A stretch of 64,000 nt of DNA, from the NCBI GenBank assembly GCA_932294295.1, contig OW028578.1, positions 40,119,410-40,183,409 of the forward strand, written 5' to 3'. The notes below the pieces were generated by a model. It ran no database searches, had not been told where the DNA came from, and worked only from the letters and a program-made list of their open reading frames with translations. Positions 9,302 to 19,088 of this stretch are shown here, piece by piece. A program made the translations under genes and the position numbers. The stretch's first letter is position 1, and the number at the start of each line of letters is the position of its first letter. This DNA is from Alitta virens (lineage: Eukaryota; Annelida; Polychaeta; Phyllodocida; Nereididae).

Positions 9302-10741
9302 ATGAGTGAAACACTTCTGGCAGATGCCTATGTAGGCTACCCTGAGGAACTGGCAATATTTGAGAAACCTATTCAGAATGTGGGTGTTAAGAGATGCCAC
9401 TGTACCACTTTTTACCCTGTAAATGATTATTCTAATCAAGGTGTGATTCAATTTGCAATTCAAAACAACTCATCATCCTATATAGATCTAAGGAAGACTC
9501 TCCTTAATGTAACATGTAAGATCGTAGCCCGTAATGGTGATGTTGTAAAACCACCAATTGATGGAGCAGCCACCAGTACGCAGAGCAGTACCAGTGCTGG
9601 TGCCGGCACTGAGGGTGCCGGTGCCATAGCAGAAAGCAAAACGAAGGCTCCTGAAGCAGAGGAAGGGGTTAAAAGAGGTATTGTAGGAGTAGCGAACAAC
9701 TTCATGCATAGCATGTTCAGCCGTGTTGATGTTGCACTGCAGAACAAAGTGCTCACCCATGCAGACCAGGCATACCCCTATCTAGCTTACTTTAAAGCAC
9801 TGCTGTACACACCAAAAGAGCAGCAAGATACAACACTACAAGCTCAGATTTTTTATAAGGACACACAGGCCTTTTTACATGATAACAATTGGTGGTTTGG
9901 GGACAATGCTGCCTTGAAAACAAGGAGTACATTTTTTGAAAATTCCAGGGAAGTTGACATGACAGGACATCTTTACAGTGATGTCCTTGACATCAACAGG
10001 TTTATCCCGTATGGCATACCCTTAAATGTCAACCTCTACCCTAGTTCACCAGACTTCTGTCTGATGTCTCCTGACAGTGACAGTGCACAATTCAAGATTG
10101 TCATAACCAAGGCGTCATTAAGTGTGTGCATGGTAGATGTGAACCCTGTAATATTAACCTCTCATGCTGCAACACTGCAGAAAAAACCTGCAATTTTCCC
10201 ATACACTAAAACAATGGTGAAAAAGTTTACACTGGCACGTGGTGTGTTCAGTGGTGAAGTAAATGACCCTTTCTCTGGGGCAGTACCACATGAGATGGTG
10301 TGTGCTCTGGTTTCCGATTCTGCCAATCATGGACAGTTGAAGGAAAACCCTTTTCTGTTTGAACACAATAACCTTAATTTCATTCAAGTTACCGTGGATG
10401 GGCAGGATATGACTCAGGCGCCTTTACAGCCTCATTATGGAGAGAAACCGGAAGAGGGGATGTATATTGATGCATACAATACTCTGTGTGGTATGAATGG
10501 CCTTGACGAGAGTACCCCGGTATCACGTAAAGAATTTCCACAGGGTTTTTGCTTCTACAGGTTTGTTGCAGAGGCCATTCCCGGCGGTAACGATGACGTC
10601 GTCCCTTTGAAACGTCATGGCAACATGAGAGTGTCTGTGAAATTTGAAAAGCAACTAACACAGCCCACCACACTAATTATCTTTGCAAAATTCCCAGCAT
10701 CCTTAAAAATTGATAAAAACAGAGCCGTACATGAGGTGTGA
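9302..10741 (+). CDS. MCP: Major capsid protein, double jelly-roll
   Basis: 479 residues, the usual size for a Polinton hexon-like protein. It opens with FEKPIQNVGVKRC and continues with a QGVIQFAIQNNSSSYIDLRKT strand pair, then YLAYFKALLYTPKEQQDTTL and NRFIPYGIPLNVNL, all typical of Polinton/adintovirus major capsids. Residues about 83-122 are a low-complexity Gly/Ala/Ser/Thr/Glu insert, probably a surface loop of the first jelly-roll. The second roll ends with MRVSVKFEKQ-TTLIIFAKF. Trimers would form the icosahedral shell. The frame is intact. Confidence 0.9.
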   Translation: MSETLLADAYVGYPEELAIFEKPIQNVGVKRCHCTTFYPVNDYSNQGVIQFAIQNNSSSYIDLRKTLLNVTCKIVARNGDVVKPPIDGAATSTQSSTSAGAGTEGAGAIAESKTKAPEAEEGVKRGIVGVANNFMHSMFSRVDVALQNKVLTHADQAYPYLAYFKALLYTPKEQQDTTLQAQIFYKDTQAFLHDNNWWFGDNAALKTRSTFFENSREVDMTGHLYSDVLDINRFIPYGIPLNVNLYPSSPDFCLMSPDSDSAQFKIVITKASLSVCMVDVNPVILTSHAATLQKKPAIFPYTKTMVKKFTLARGVFSGEVNDPFSGAVPHEMVCALVSDSANHGQLKENPFLFEHNNLNFIQVTVDGQDMTQAPLQPHYGEKPEEGMYIDAYNTLCGMNGLDESTPVSRKEFPQGFCFYRFVAEAIPGGNDDVVPLKRHGNMRVSVKFEKQLTQPTTLIIFAKFPASLKIDKNRAVHEV

Positions 10742-10794
10742 CCAGTCCACGGTTTGGCGTCACAGAGGCAGGTTCGTTTTATCAGCACACCACC

Positions 10795-11475
10795 ATGGAA
10801 GCCAGTGCTAAATGTGTTGTACCCTTCGATTTACCTAAGAATTTTTTAATTGTGGGGGCTTCCCAAAGTGGGAAGACGTTTTTCATTCAACAGTTATTGC
10901 TACAACATAAACAGATGTTCAAACCAAACCCCAGTAAAATTATTTACTGTTATACAGCATGGCAGGATAAATATGACATTCTGGAAAAAGAACTGGGGGG
11001 TCTTGTCGAGTTCAGATCAGATATTCCAACATGTGAAGAACTCACAGCTATTTGGCAGGAGACAAACAAGGAAACAGTTCTTATTCTTGATGATAAAATG
11101 AGCAGTCTCAATGACACAGCATCCGGCAATTCGGTTGTTGACATAGTGTGTGTTTTATGTCACCACTGTCATGTGTCATGTATAATCACTCTGCAAAACC
11201 TTTTCCATGCTAGCAAGGCTGTAAGAGAGATCAGTCTGAATTCTCAGTATATATGTCTTTTTAGGAACAACAGAAGTGCTAGACAGGTGACCACTCTGGG
11301 TAGTCAGGTCTTTCCAGGTCAAACGCAGTATTTCATGAACAGTTATGACCTAGCAACAGCCAAAAATTACGGGTACATAATTGTGGATCTCTCCTCAAAT
11401 ATTGACAGTAGACTCAGGTTGAGAAGTGCCATCTTTCCAGGTGAAGAAACCATTGCATATCTCCCTAAGAAATGA
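10795..11475 (+). CDS. ATP: Genome-packaging ATPase (FtsK/HerA type)
   Basis: 226 residues from the ATG at 10795, which has an excellent context (caccATGGaa). The open frame extends upstream to 10738 but only with a GTG, which overlaps the capsid stop. The Walker A motif is GASQSGKT (residues 21-28), Walker B is VLILDD (95-100), and a polar sensor motif ITLQNLF lies at about 131-137. This is the A32-like ATPase that pumps DNA into Polinton and poxvirus/adeno-like capsids. Its stop overlaps the next ATG by 4 nt. Confidence 0.92.
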   Translation: MEASAKCVVPFDLPKNFLIVGASQSGKTFFIQQLLLQHKQMFKPNPSKIIYCYTAWQDKYDILEKELGGLVEFRSDIPTCEELTAIWQETNKETVLILDDKMSSLNDTASGNSVVDIVCVLCHHCHVSCIITLQNLFHASKAVREISLNSQYICLFRNNRSARQVTTLGSQVFPGQTQYFMNSYDLATAKNYGYIIVDLSSNIDSRLRLRSAIFPGEETIAYLPKK

Positions 11476-11792
11476 ATGTCATCAAGAGCAATATTGTGTT
11501 TCTGCAAGCCATTGGTACTCTACCGGAAGCCCAAGTTAAGGAATTACTCAAAACAGCAGACAGAGCACAGGCTGTTGCGATAGCAGAGGTAATTAAAAAT
11601 GTCCTTGCCCGTGTCATCAGACTGCCACCAGACTATAAAGAGAAGCTGAGGAAACACAAAGACACCATTCGCACCATTGCAGACAACAAGGTAACACTCA
11701 AGGAGAGACAGGAAGCTCTTGCTGCTTCCTCTGACATTGTTTCACTACTAATAAAAGGTGTCCTAAAAAGGTTGCTGACCTTGGCAAAATAA
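11472..11792 (+). CDS. Small alpha-helical conserved Polinton protein
   Basis: 106 residues, almost entirely helical by composition. The pattern EVIKNVL-LPPDYKEKLRKHKDTIRTIADNKVTLKERQEAL matches a small protein commonly found after the ATPase in Polintons, usually written as IxNVLxGxVxLxxxxxxxLxxYxxxLRxLA. It is basic and probably a virion core or morphogenesis component. The biochemical function is unknown to me. It starts inside the ATPase stop codon (ATGA). Confidence 0.65.
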   Translation: MNVIKSNIVFLQAIGTLPEAQVKELLKTADRAQAVAIAEVIKNVLARVIRLPPDYKEKLRKHKDTIRTIADNKVTLKERQEALAASSDIVSLLIKGVLKRLLTLAK

Positions 11793-11797
11793 TAACA

Positions 11798-12327
11798 ATG
11801 GCCGAAGAACACGTAGTGTTACCACGTGAACGTTACAACAGACTGATGCAGCAGTTAACAAAGCAAAGTCATGGAGAGAGCTCTGCTGAGCATCACAACA
11901 CAGAAAACGAGGTCAGAAAAATGTCTGCAGAGAAAAACAGTCAGGAAACAGGGGACCTAGATCTAACCGCCGAACGCAGCAATGGGAATGGACCCACAGC
12001 CAATAACAACACCACAAATGGAAGGGCGATACCTCAGCCGTAAATCACAACAACACAAGAACAAGGGATGATGTCACAGCCGTAAAGAAAATTTGTGAAA
12101 CGGATACAACAACAACAACAACACTGGAGCCTCCAGGAATCACACCAGAAGACATTAAAAAACTGCTTGCAGGAGGGCGCAGAAAACAGACTACAAGAAA
12201 GAAAAAAGAAGTACCAAAGAAATCAAAGAATCAAAGGAAAAAAACTGATATGAAAGACACTCAGAAAAAGAAAACACTCAATAAAACCCTTCAAAGGATT
12301 AATAAAAACTGGCTGTCCTTTGAGTAG
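11798..12327 (+). pseudogene. Late basic protein interrupted by a frameshift
   Basis: The first frame opens with LPRERYNRLMQQL, a recurring start for a Polinton late protein, and stops at 12041-12043. A second frame (-1 relative) is open from 12007 to a TAG at 12325. It encodes PPGITPEDIKKLLAGG followed by a very basic tail ending NWLSFE, which is the expected C-terminal half. The shift falls between 12007 and 12043, next to a partial duplication (cctcagccgtaaa/tcacagccgtaaa). No canonical slippery heptamer is visible, so a disabling indel is more likely than programmed frameshifting. I do not reconstruct the joined product. Confidence 0.6.
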
Positions 12328-12857
12328 CATATTAGAGAACCTGAAGTTGCACTGTATATAATATATAGAACCCATATATATATGTTCATTATAATAAGTA
12401 GTTTCACTGTGCAAATGTGTATATGCATGTGTATGTAGTATAAAAATAAAAATAGTATCAGGACAAATCTAGTTGTTTGTTTTTATGAGTGAAAACTTGT
12501 GTTGCTTAACTAAAAACAAAAGAAAAACAAAAAAGCACACAAAAACAGTCATTCTTAAGTCGTATGGGTCGTAGAAAAAAACCATCTGTAAAAGTCGTGA
12601 GGATTACGAGTCAGTTGAGAAATGGGGGAACACAAGTTAGGGTTTTTTGTGGGTAGAACTCTACAAAAAGCAGTCATGACAAAAAAATTGTTAATACAAG
12701 AAACAAAATTAAAAAGTCCAACTCCGGAACCAGACCAGGAAAGTTCCATCATGTGGTGATCATGTGAAAAGTTTGTCACCGGTTTTACCACACCAACCAT
12801 TGGATAAAACTTCAAGCGATTGTAGCGCCCCTGGTGTGCGGAGTCAAGACACACTGT
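12328..12857. other. Spacer between late block and PC4 gene
   Basis: Non-coding. It is AT-rich with a tatatata run at 12353-12383 and AATAAA-like signals at about 12443 that could end the late transcripts. A second inverted CCAAT (accattgg) lies near 12797. Confidence 0.5.
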
Positions 12858-12920
12858 CCATTGGTTGACAATCCTGCACCCCACATATAAATAAGGGGTG
12901 CGGGCTCTTACTCGTCCTCT
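12858..12920 (+). promoter_or_regulatory. Promoter of the two-PC4 gene (CCAAT + TATA)
   Basis: An inverted CCAAT box (ccattggttg, 12858-12867) is followed by TATAAATAAGG at 12886-12896. About 28 nt on is a pyrimidine-rich start region (cgtcctcttgc). The ATG follows at 13008. This is the clearest core promoter in the element. Confidence 0.65.
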
Positions 12921-13007
12921 TGCTTAGCCCTTTTCGTTTCGTCAAGAGGCACATTTTTGTTTCAACTTTTGAACTTTTTCGTTTCACCATTTCGAACCAT
13001 TTAAAGG

Positions 13008-14466
13008 ATGGCAAGGCAGTTCTACAGCAGCAGCGGAACGCTTGTGAGAGGCCGTTTCCTGTGGTTTAGGGAACTGGGACATAGGAAGTTCATGGTCCTT
13101 CAGAAATTTCAAGGAAAAGTGAAGCTACATATTCGTAATTACGTTCTGGAGGAGGAGGAATTCGTTTTGATCCCAACAAAACGTGGGGTGACACTCGACA
13201 AACAACAAACCAGAGACCTCATCGCTGGTGTTAAAGACATGCTGAAAGTTGTCAAACGAGTAAGTAACTCTCTCATCCATTCTTTCATTCTTTCATTCAT
13301 GCATTCATTCATTCATTCATTCATTCATTCGAACATTCATTTACTCATTTCCATGCACTCTCTCATTCACTCATTCACACATTCAGTCATACAATCATTT
13401 GTTCACTCACTCGTTCATTCATGCATTCATGCATTCAGTTCAGACATTTGTTCAACCAGTGAAAGTTCTTTTGTTCTTTTTGCAAACTTTTTGACTTTTT
13501 TATTATGGTAATGCATGAAAAAAATTTATACGATTATGTATGCCACTGGTGAATATAATTTTCTGCTTATTCATGCGATATAAATGATTGACAAAAAAAA
13601 ACTACAAGTATGTATATGCATTGCATAACACGTCTATACGTTAACGTTGAAGCATGAAGAATGAATTCTGTCATTCCTGCACGTGTCCACGTGCTTGATA
13701 TCCTGTTACCTTTATCCATACTCCCTTACACGCATTCGGTTATTATAAAATAATTGTTCAAGTTTTTGTGTTCTGATGAAGTGATGTATTTTTATTAATA
13801 CTATATGAAAAAATGAAACTGAGTAAACAAAAAGAAAAAGTCCGATCCGTGAGAAGCCATACTGTGCACATTTACCTATGCGTTTGTTTTGTTTTTAACA
13901 TAATTCGGTAACTGAACCCTTTTTGATCTGTGTTACATTGTTTTCAGGGCAAATCTGATGAAAGCGAGGATGAAGTGTTCTATAACGAATCCCGGTTGAA
14001 CAATCAGGAGTCTGGCGTGGACGATGACACACCAGTAGATGATGATTCTCCTCTTGAGGAAACTGCTGGAGATGACAGCAAAGAATTCGTGCCGGCGGAA
14101 CTTAAGATGCACCTGGGCAAAAACCTGTTCGCCGTGGCTAAAAAGCAGTACGGATCGGTTGATATCAGGCACTACTTCTTCACAAACCAGTCCCTCAAAT
14201 CGTTACACCCAACAAGAAAGGGCATAAACCTGTCCAGTACAGAGTTTTCAACCTTAGTGAACCAGATCCCTGCTCTGGAAAACAAGTGGTCGGGCCTGAA
14301 AGAGCTCCCAGAGTGCTCTGTAACGCATTACAATGAGATGCAGCAGTTGAGGTGTAACCATTGCACTCCAAGTCCAAACCAAAATGATAAAGAAGGGGCA
14401 ACCAGAGCCAGGCATGAGGACGACCTCGACGACATCGAAGACGAAACAACACCGTCAAAAGCGTAA
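13008..14466 (+). CDS. Spliced protein with two PC4-like domains
   Basis: Exons 13008-13259 (84 codons, donor acga|gtaagt) and 13948-14466 (172 codons plus stop, acceptor tgttttcag), both phase 0, give 256 residues. Residues about 10-80 form a first PC4/SUB1-like domain (FLWFRELGHRKFMVLQKFQGK, HIRNYV, PTKRGVTLDKQQ). A long acidic linker follows (ESEDEVFY to DDSKEF). The second PC4-like domain is HLGKNLFAVAKK, YGSVDIRHYFF, PTRKGINLSSTEF. Last comes a C-x3-H-x-N-x-M-x4-C-x2-C tail and an acidic end. PC4 proteins bind single-stranded DNA and modulate transcription. Here a role in replication or late transcription of the element is likely. The same domain plus tail occurs in the gene at 5812. Confidence 0.75.
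13260..13947 (+). other. Intron of the two-PC4 gene with a TTCA microsatellite
   Basis: 688 bp, donor gtaagt and acceptor tacattgttttcag. The first 200 bp are a (TTCA)n/(CATT)n array (about 13281-13440). Exon 1 reads through it in frame, producing an artefactual Ser/Phe/His repeat. Confidence 0.75.
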
Positions 14467-15395
14467 AAAAAAACAAACAAAAGGAAACCGGTAAATCCCA
14501 TTCTTGTCTCTTCGGACGAGGGCAGCGCCACCGAGGAAGACCCCAAATGCTCACCACCTTTGATTGTGGCAGGGCGTCCACCCTGTAAGTCCGACGTTAA
14601 GTCCCAAGCCAAATGATTGAGTGCGAAGAAGTCCAAACTCTCCACCAAGATTGGAGAGTGAAGCGCTGAGTCTTTAAAAAAAACCTGTCACATGAGATGC
14701 GTGGAATCGAATGTGTTGGAATGTAATATCTGCATTCCAGTGTATAGGGTGTTTTAATTGAAAAGGGCGAAACATCCTGATACAACAGGCTTGTAAAATG
14801 CACCACGTTTTTGCCATAGCAGCCGTGTAACACTAGACAATATTTTTACTGCGTTCAAAAACGTGTAAACAAACTGTATGACTCTAAAAACAAAAAGCAT
14901 AATGTCTCGAACTCAAGAACTACACATTGCTGTTTTCTGTTTCAGCACATGGTAACTGATATTAGTCTGTGTATCAAAGGATTTCACAGTTAATCTGCAT
15001 TGTTTGGTTGTTTTGTTTTTTATGGTACAAGATAACTGTCAAGGTAAAAAGCAAGACCCTAGGAGTAAATCAGTAATGCAAGCCACTGCTATATATTAAA
15101 TTAACACTTGTTTATTTGGTGGAGTCTTTTTAAAAAGAAGAAAATGAACATGTTTGTGAACAAGTAAAAAAAAAACCATTGGTTTAATGACACTCGACAG
15201 ATAGAGCTTTTAAAAAATGTAAACTGCTTGCTTGTTTTTTTTGTTTTTTTTTTGTTTTTGTCATGTAACAATAAAAATATGTTTTTATACTTAAAGCACT
15301 ATGCTAAAATGAATACAAGTTGTGCTTGTTATTATTACATGTGTATACAGTAAGATATATATGTGTGAAAAATAGCAACATACGGTGAACTTCCG
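14467..15395. other. AT-rich non-coding spacer in the Polinton
   Basis: No open frame with family features. AATAAA at about 15271 could be a poly(A) signal. T- and A-runs are common. This begins the 4-kb accessory region without core genes. Confidence 0.4.
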
Positions 15396-16150
15396 AGCTC
15401 ATCATTATCAATGTCTGCTTCAGGCATCCATATACAGAATTTTCTGGTTGTCTAAGTTACTGCCGGTGTACACACAAGTTGTACACATGCGTCTGTGTGG
15501 AGTAAAATACACCTTGTGTACACTCCGATTTCTTATCCTTACGTCTGCCTAAATCACACAGTAGTTTGTAACATACATAAAACAAAAATGAGATAGTTCT
15601 ATGGAAGTAAAAACAAAAAAATCAAGCACAAAGCAAAAATTTGTAGTGTTGTGTGAGTGAACTTGTGCATTTTAAACACGTGACCATTCACAAAGAAAAA
15701 TATTGTGTAACAATTGATGAATTACCTATCTCATCAGCACCTCTGCCAACCTCAAGAAAAAAACAAAGACATTCTATATATATGTTTAAGTTACGTATAA
15801 GTTGCGTATACATAGCATTGTATGGACTCCAGAATTGTTATCCTAACATTACCTCAGTCGTACAACAAATTAAACGTGCATGAAGGTTTAACAAACACAG
15901 AACAAATAATAGTGCATGGGTTGTTAAAACATGAGTGTTGGGGCCTGTGCTCATGTGTAACATTGTGTGGCCTCCAAATTCTTATCCTTACATCTGCCTC
16001 GGTCAAGGGGACCTTTAAGTGTACCTGCTGGTAACAAACATAGAACAAGCCGTAGTTTTATGGCTGTAAGCGTTATTTAAAAACTGATTGAGGTCTAAAA
16101 TTCTGATCATTACATCTGCCATAGGTATCTGGTCTATGAACAGAGCGCAC
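15396..16150 (+). repeat. Diverged tandem repeats, motif TTCTTATCCTTACATCTGCC
   Basis: A ~25-bp motif recurs at about 15528 (ttcttatccttacgtctgcct), 15835 (ttgttatcctaacattacctc), 15972 (ttcttatccttacatctgcct) and 16095 (ttctgatcattacatctgcca). Each is followed by diverged flanks sharing aacaaacayagaacaa and gcatgggttg-like words. Spacing between the last three is ~120-140 bp. There is no coding potential. This may be a regulatory or small-RNA array. Confidence 0.55.
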
Positions 16151-16315
16151 AAGACAATTTTTTTTAAAAAACAGTCCTACCCGTTTATTTTAAAATAAAA
16201 CAAAAAGCGTAATTTTACAACTCATAACAATCCGGTTAGAATACAATGACGTCACTTAACAGACGGCGTGGGAATTTCTTAATTAAGGCCTCTAGTTGGT
16301 AACGCTTCAACAGGC

Positions 16316-17384
16316 GTGCACGTGGAAAAAATATTGCATTTTGTTATTCACCGTACAGTCTACAGAGAGAGAGAGAGCACTTGCATGCGAACGAGTTCTG
16401 GTTTTTTCATGAAGTACACGTTTGAGTGCGGGGTGTGTACGTGCACACCCCTGAACAAGGGTGGGTTTCACGTAGATTGCTCCGGCCAGGAGGACCTCCC
16501 TACGATTCCTCTGGAGACATTCCCTTCAGTTGTTCAGAGGGGCGTCAAAGAAGTTGACATGAGGGGAACCATCTTCTGCAACGACGGAGTTCCCGGCTCC
16601 CAGTGGCCTTTCAGCGTCGACTGCGGGCTCGGCGAGGTATTCTCGCCTTCCACAGCTGCAGGAACACTGGCTTTTGATGAGGTCGAAGAGAGCAAATAGT
16701 CGGCACAGCTTTGGGTGGCCTTGCCCTCAGCCTCGTGGTTCTGGGCGGCGTTGTACTGGCTGTCATCCTTTATAAAGTGAATATTTTTCTTTGATTTTTT
16801 TTATTTATTTTTTTACACTCACTGTCACTATGTGCAACAGTGTCTTTCATGTATAACTAAAGCCTGTCTAACAATTTTCTGCATGTGTTTTTTCTTGTCT
16901 AGAGAGATGCAGCTCTGCGTAGGCGTTTCACGCAAATAGGCCTAGACAACATCGAGGCCTTCGTAAATGGCGCTGGAGCCGATCGACTCAGACAGATGTA
17001 AGTGGTAACATTAGTTCTTTTCTGTTCAATGTATTTCGTCTTTCAAAAAAAAAAAAAAACATGAAACAATGCTGATTTTTTTCCAGTCTGACTGCAGAAA
17101 TTGGCAGAGTGACGGGAGCCTTGGCCATGCTAGTGCAGAATAACCCTAACCAACGCCTACCGCAACAGCCGAACCTCCGACAACCGAGCTTCCACCAGCA
17201 GCAGCCGCAACCTACACCTTGTGTGCCTGGTGCCTCCCCCGTCAGACTGCCTCCAGTCCCCAACCGCCCGCCAGGCGGTCGAGGAAGCGGCACTCCTCGT
17301 CAAGGTACCCCTGGGCCTGAGGTAGGCATTAGGCTTCAAAACCTAAGGATGTCGGGAGCCTCCGAGACATCGAATGACACGTGA
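16316..17384 (+). CDS. Spliced type I membrane protein with LRR-N-cap-like ectodomain
   Basis: The ectodomain exon (about 16316-16636) reads FECGVCTCT, HVDCSGQ-LPTIP, VKEVDMRGTIFC, which resembles the Cys-capped N-terminus of leucine-rich-repeat proteins but has no repeats after it. The TM segment (ALGGLALSLVVLGGVVLAVI) lies in another frame at 16705-16764. It is reached either by a short intron 16637-16692 or because of a -1 frameshift. Exon 16903-16997 follows (intron 16777-16902, gtgaat...tctag), then exon 17087-17384 (intron 16998-17086, gtaagt...ttccag), giving a Pro/Gln-rich cytoplasmic tail. No signal peptide is seen, so an upstream exon may be missing. A relative lies at 19089-20209 on the - strand. 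Possibly a surface or spike-type accessory protein. Confidence 0.5.
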
Positions 17385-17683
17385 TATTGGTACAGATGTC
17401 AGTCAGGTTTGATATCTAGTGCAGAATGGCCTCCAGATAATCTTGTATGATAAAAAAAAAGTAATCGTTCACATCGTCCATGGACGTAAAATGCATCTTC
17501 CTTCCTTCCTTCAGCAGTGGAGCAGGGGTGTGGGGGTGCTTGGTGCCTTTTGTTTTTTTTCAATCGCAAAAAGCAAAAAAAAAAAAAACAAACAAAAAAA
17601 CACTTTATATTTAAAAATACAGCCTCCTTCATTTGTTTTTGACCAACAGCTGTCAGTGTCTAAGATGCCATATATATAAAAGG
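17385..17683. other. Spacer with A- and T-runs
   Basis: Non-coding. Contains several homopolymer runs (17447, 17545, 17573) and no recognised signal beyond an AATAAA-poor 3' flank of the membrane-protein gene. Confidence 0.4.
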
Positions 17684-18480
17684 CTTAGGGCGTTACGTTA
17701 ACACTACGTGTTATGAACTAAAACTGCGTGGACGTCTGCTGTATAAATAACTGTAAGAAAGTGTTTAAAACAGGGCTGGACGTTTCACACAGGGGTACTG
17801 GTTGTTATGGTAATAAAATAAAAACAAATAACATCCCCTTACTAAACGCAAAAATCCTGAAAGCTGATGGTGGACGTAATCTTCGCTGATTCTCCAGTGG
17901 CAAGAACAAAAAAAAAAACCCAACGTGTACGTATTATGTATATAAATACAAAATATCTACTCCTCTAAGCAGTCTAGCAACAGTGGTACTCTGTGTGGAA
18001 CTCTACAAGCGTTAAAAATATATATGTATGACAGTTTTTATTTTTGAACAGCAAATGCACGCGTCCTGCAACGCCATCTATAAACACGCGTTTGATATTA
18101 CGCTATACTGCGAACCATGATCAAGACTGTCTGGACGCTTGTACAATAAATAGCGATACGAATGTGTTATAAAATGGGCCGGGCGTTTCACACCGGGTAC
18201 TCGTTGCTGTGCTTTATAAAAATAACATTAAATAAATAAAAAACGACACCCATGAAAAAATTAATTGGTAACGCTTCAACATGCGAGCAGACTTCGCGCC
18301 TTACTGAAAGTTGGAGTCCGACGTAATCATCGTTGGTCTTCAACGGACACTGGGGGGGTTGGGGTAATACATAAAAAAAAAGAAAAACACATACATACTA
18401 TGTAGTCTAGCAGCAACGGTACCCGGTGTGGGATGCTCGAAGCCTTTTGGTTAAAAATTGATATATTTTTTTTAATACAT
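17684..18480 (+). repeat. Diverged ~420-bp tandem duplication, non-coding
   Basis: Copy A (about 17684-18068) and copy B (about 18069-18480) share three blocks in order: gggctggacgtttcacac/gggccgggcgtttcacac (17774/18177), ctgaaag-tgacgtaatc-tcg (17856/18303) and agtctagca-aac-ggtac (17970/18403). Each is flanked by TATA-like ataaat. A fourth word (ttggtaacgcttcaaca) in copy B recurs at 16295. Divergence is about a third, with no open frame, so it may be structured RNA or regulatory DNA. Confidence 0.6.
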
Positions 18481-18527
18481 ACATGACGCCTCTAGCATCA
18501 CGCCTCGCGCATCATCATTATCAGCAA

Positions 18528-18650
18528 CGCAGGCGGCTTTGCCGCCTGCGCCTTTGCCGCGCAGCAAAATACGCCGTGCGGCAAAAAGAATCGGGCGGTA
18601 ACAAGTGCCGGGCGGCAACACGTGCCGGACGGCAGCACGTGCTGCCACTG
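18528..18650. repeat. GC-rich hairpin cluster
   Basis: A perfect 10-bp inverted repeat with a TTT loop (cgcaggcggc 18528-18537, gccgcctgcg 18541-18550) is followed by repeated gtgccgggcggc/acgtgccggacggc units with further short dyads to about 18648. It is an island of high GC in AT-rich DNA. It could be an RNA hairpin, a transcription stop or a protein-binding array. Confidence 0.65.
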
Positions 18651-19088
18651 CAAAAAAAAAAAAAACAGGTGACGCTGTGATACGTGTGACGGGTGAATCG
18701 TCTTGCGTCCCTTTGCTGAAACTCTTTCATTTACAACAACAGCCAAAATTTTTATGGAGCAGAAACATTTTTGTTTTATATATATATATACATATATTAG
18801 CACGCACAGTCAAATACTACAAAACACAACATTTGGTATAGAATACACATATATATTACCGATATAGTCAAATACTACGAAAGCATCATGCTATGTAGAA
18901 TGTGTGTATATATTACCGATACAGACGAACGCTACAAAAAAATACTATGCTAGGTAGAACATTACAGACAAAAGAAAACACACCGTTTTCAAAAACCCAT
19001 AGTGCATTATCTTATTTAAGTTCAGAAAAACGACAAAATAAAAAGTCACAACTTCTTTCCTGAACACAAATCAGTAAACTCAATACAC
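18651..19088. other. AT-rich spacer with short tandem blocks
   Basis: gtcaaatactac-aaa recurs at 18809 and 18868 and in diverged form at 18925, each followed by a tatatat stretch with attaccgatata. These are ~60-bp diverged repeats. No coding seen. It is the 3' flank of the - strand membrane gene. Confidence 0.45.

Noticed and set aside
9478..9760. - strand frames inside the capsid gene
   Set aside because: They are shadows of the low-complexity part of the major capsid protein.
12007..12043. Programmed ribosomal frameshift
   Set aside because: No slippery X-XXY-YYZ heptamer or following pseudoknot is apparent. A decay indel is simpler.
13260..13511. C-terminal Ser/Phe/His-repeat extension of the two-PC4 protein
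   Set aside because: It is read-through of a TTCA microsatellite inside an intron with good GT/AG sites.
18483..18841. Arg/Cys-rich small proteins in the Polinton
   Set aside because: They are translations of GC-rich hairpin repeats. Frames on both strands are equally open.
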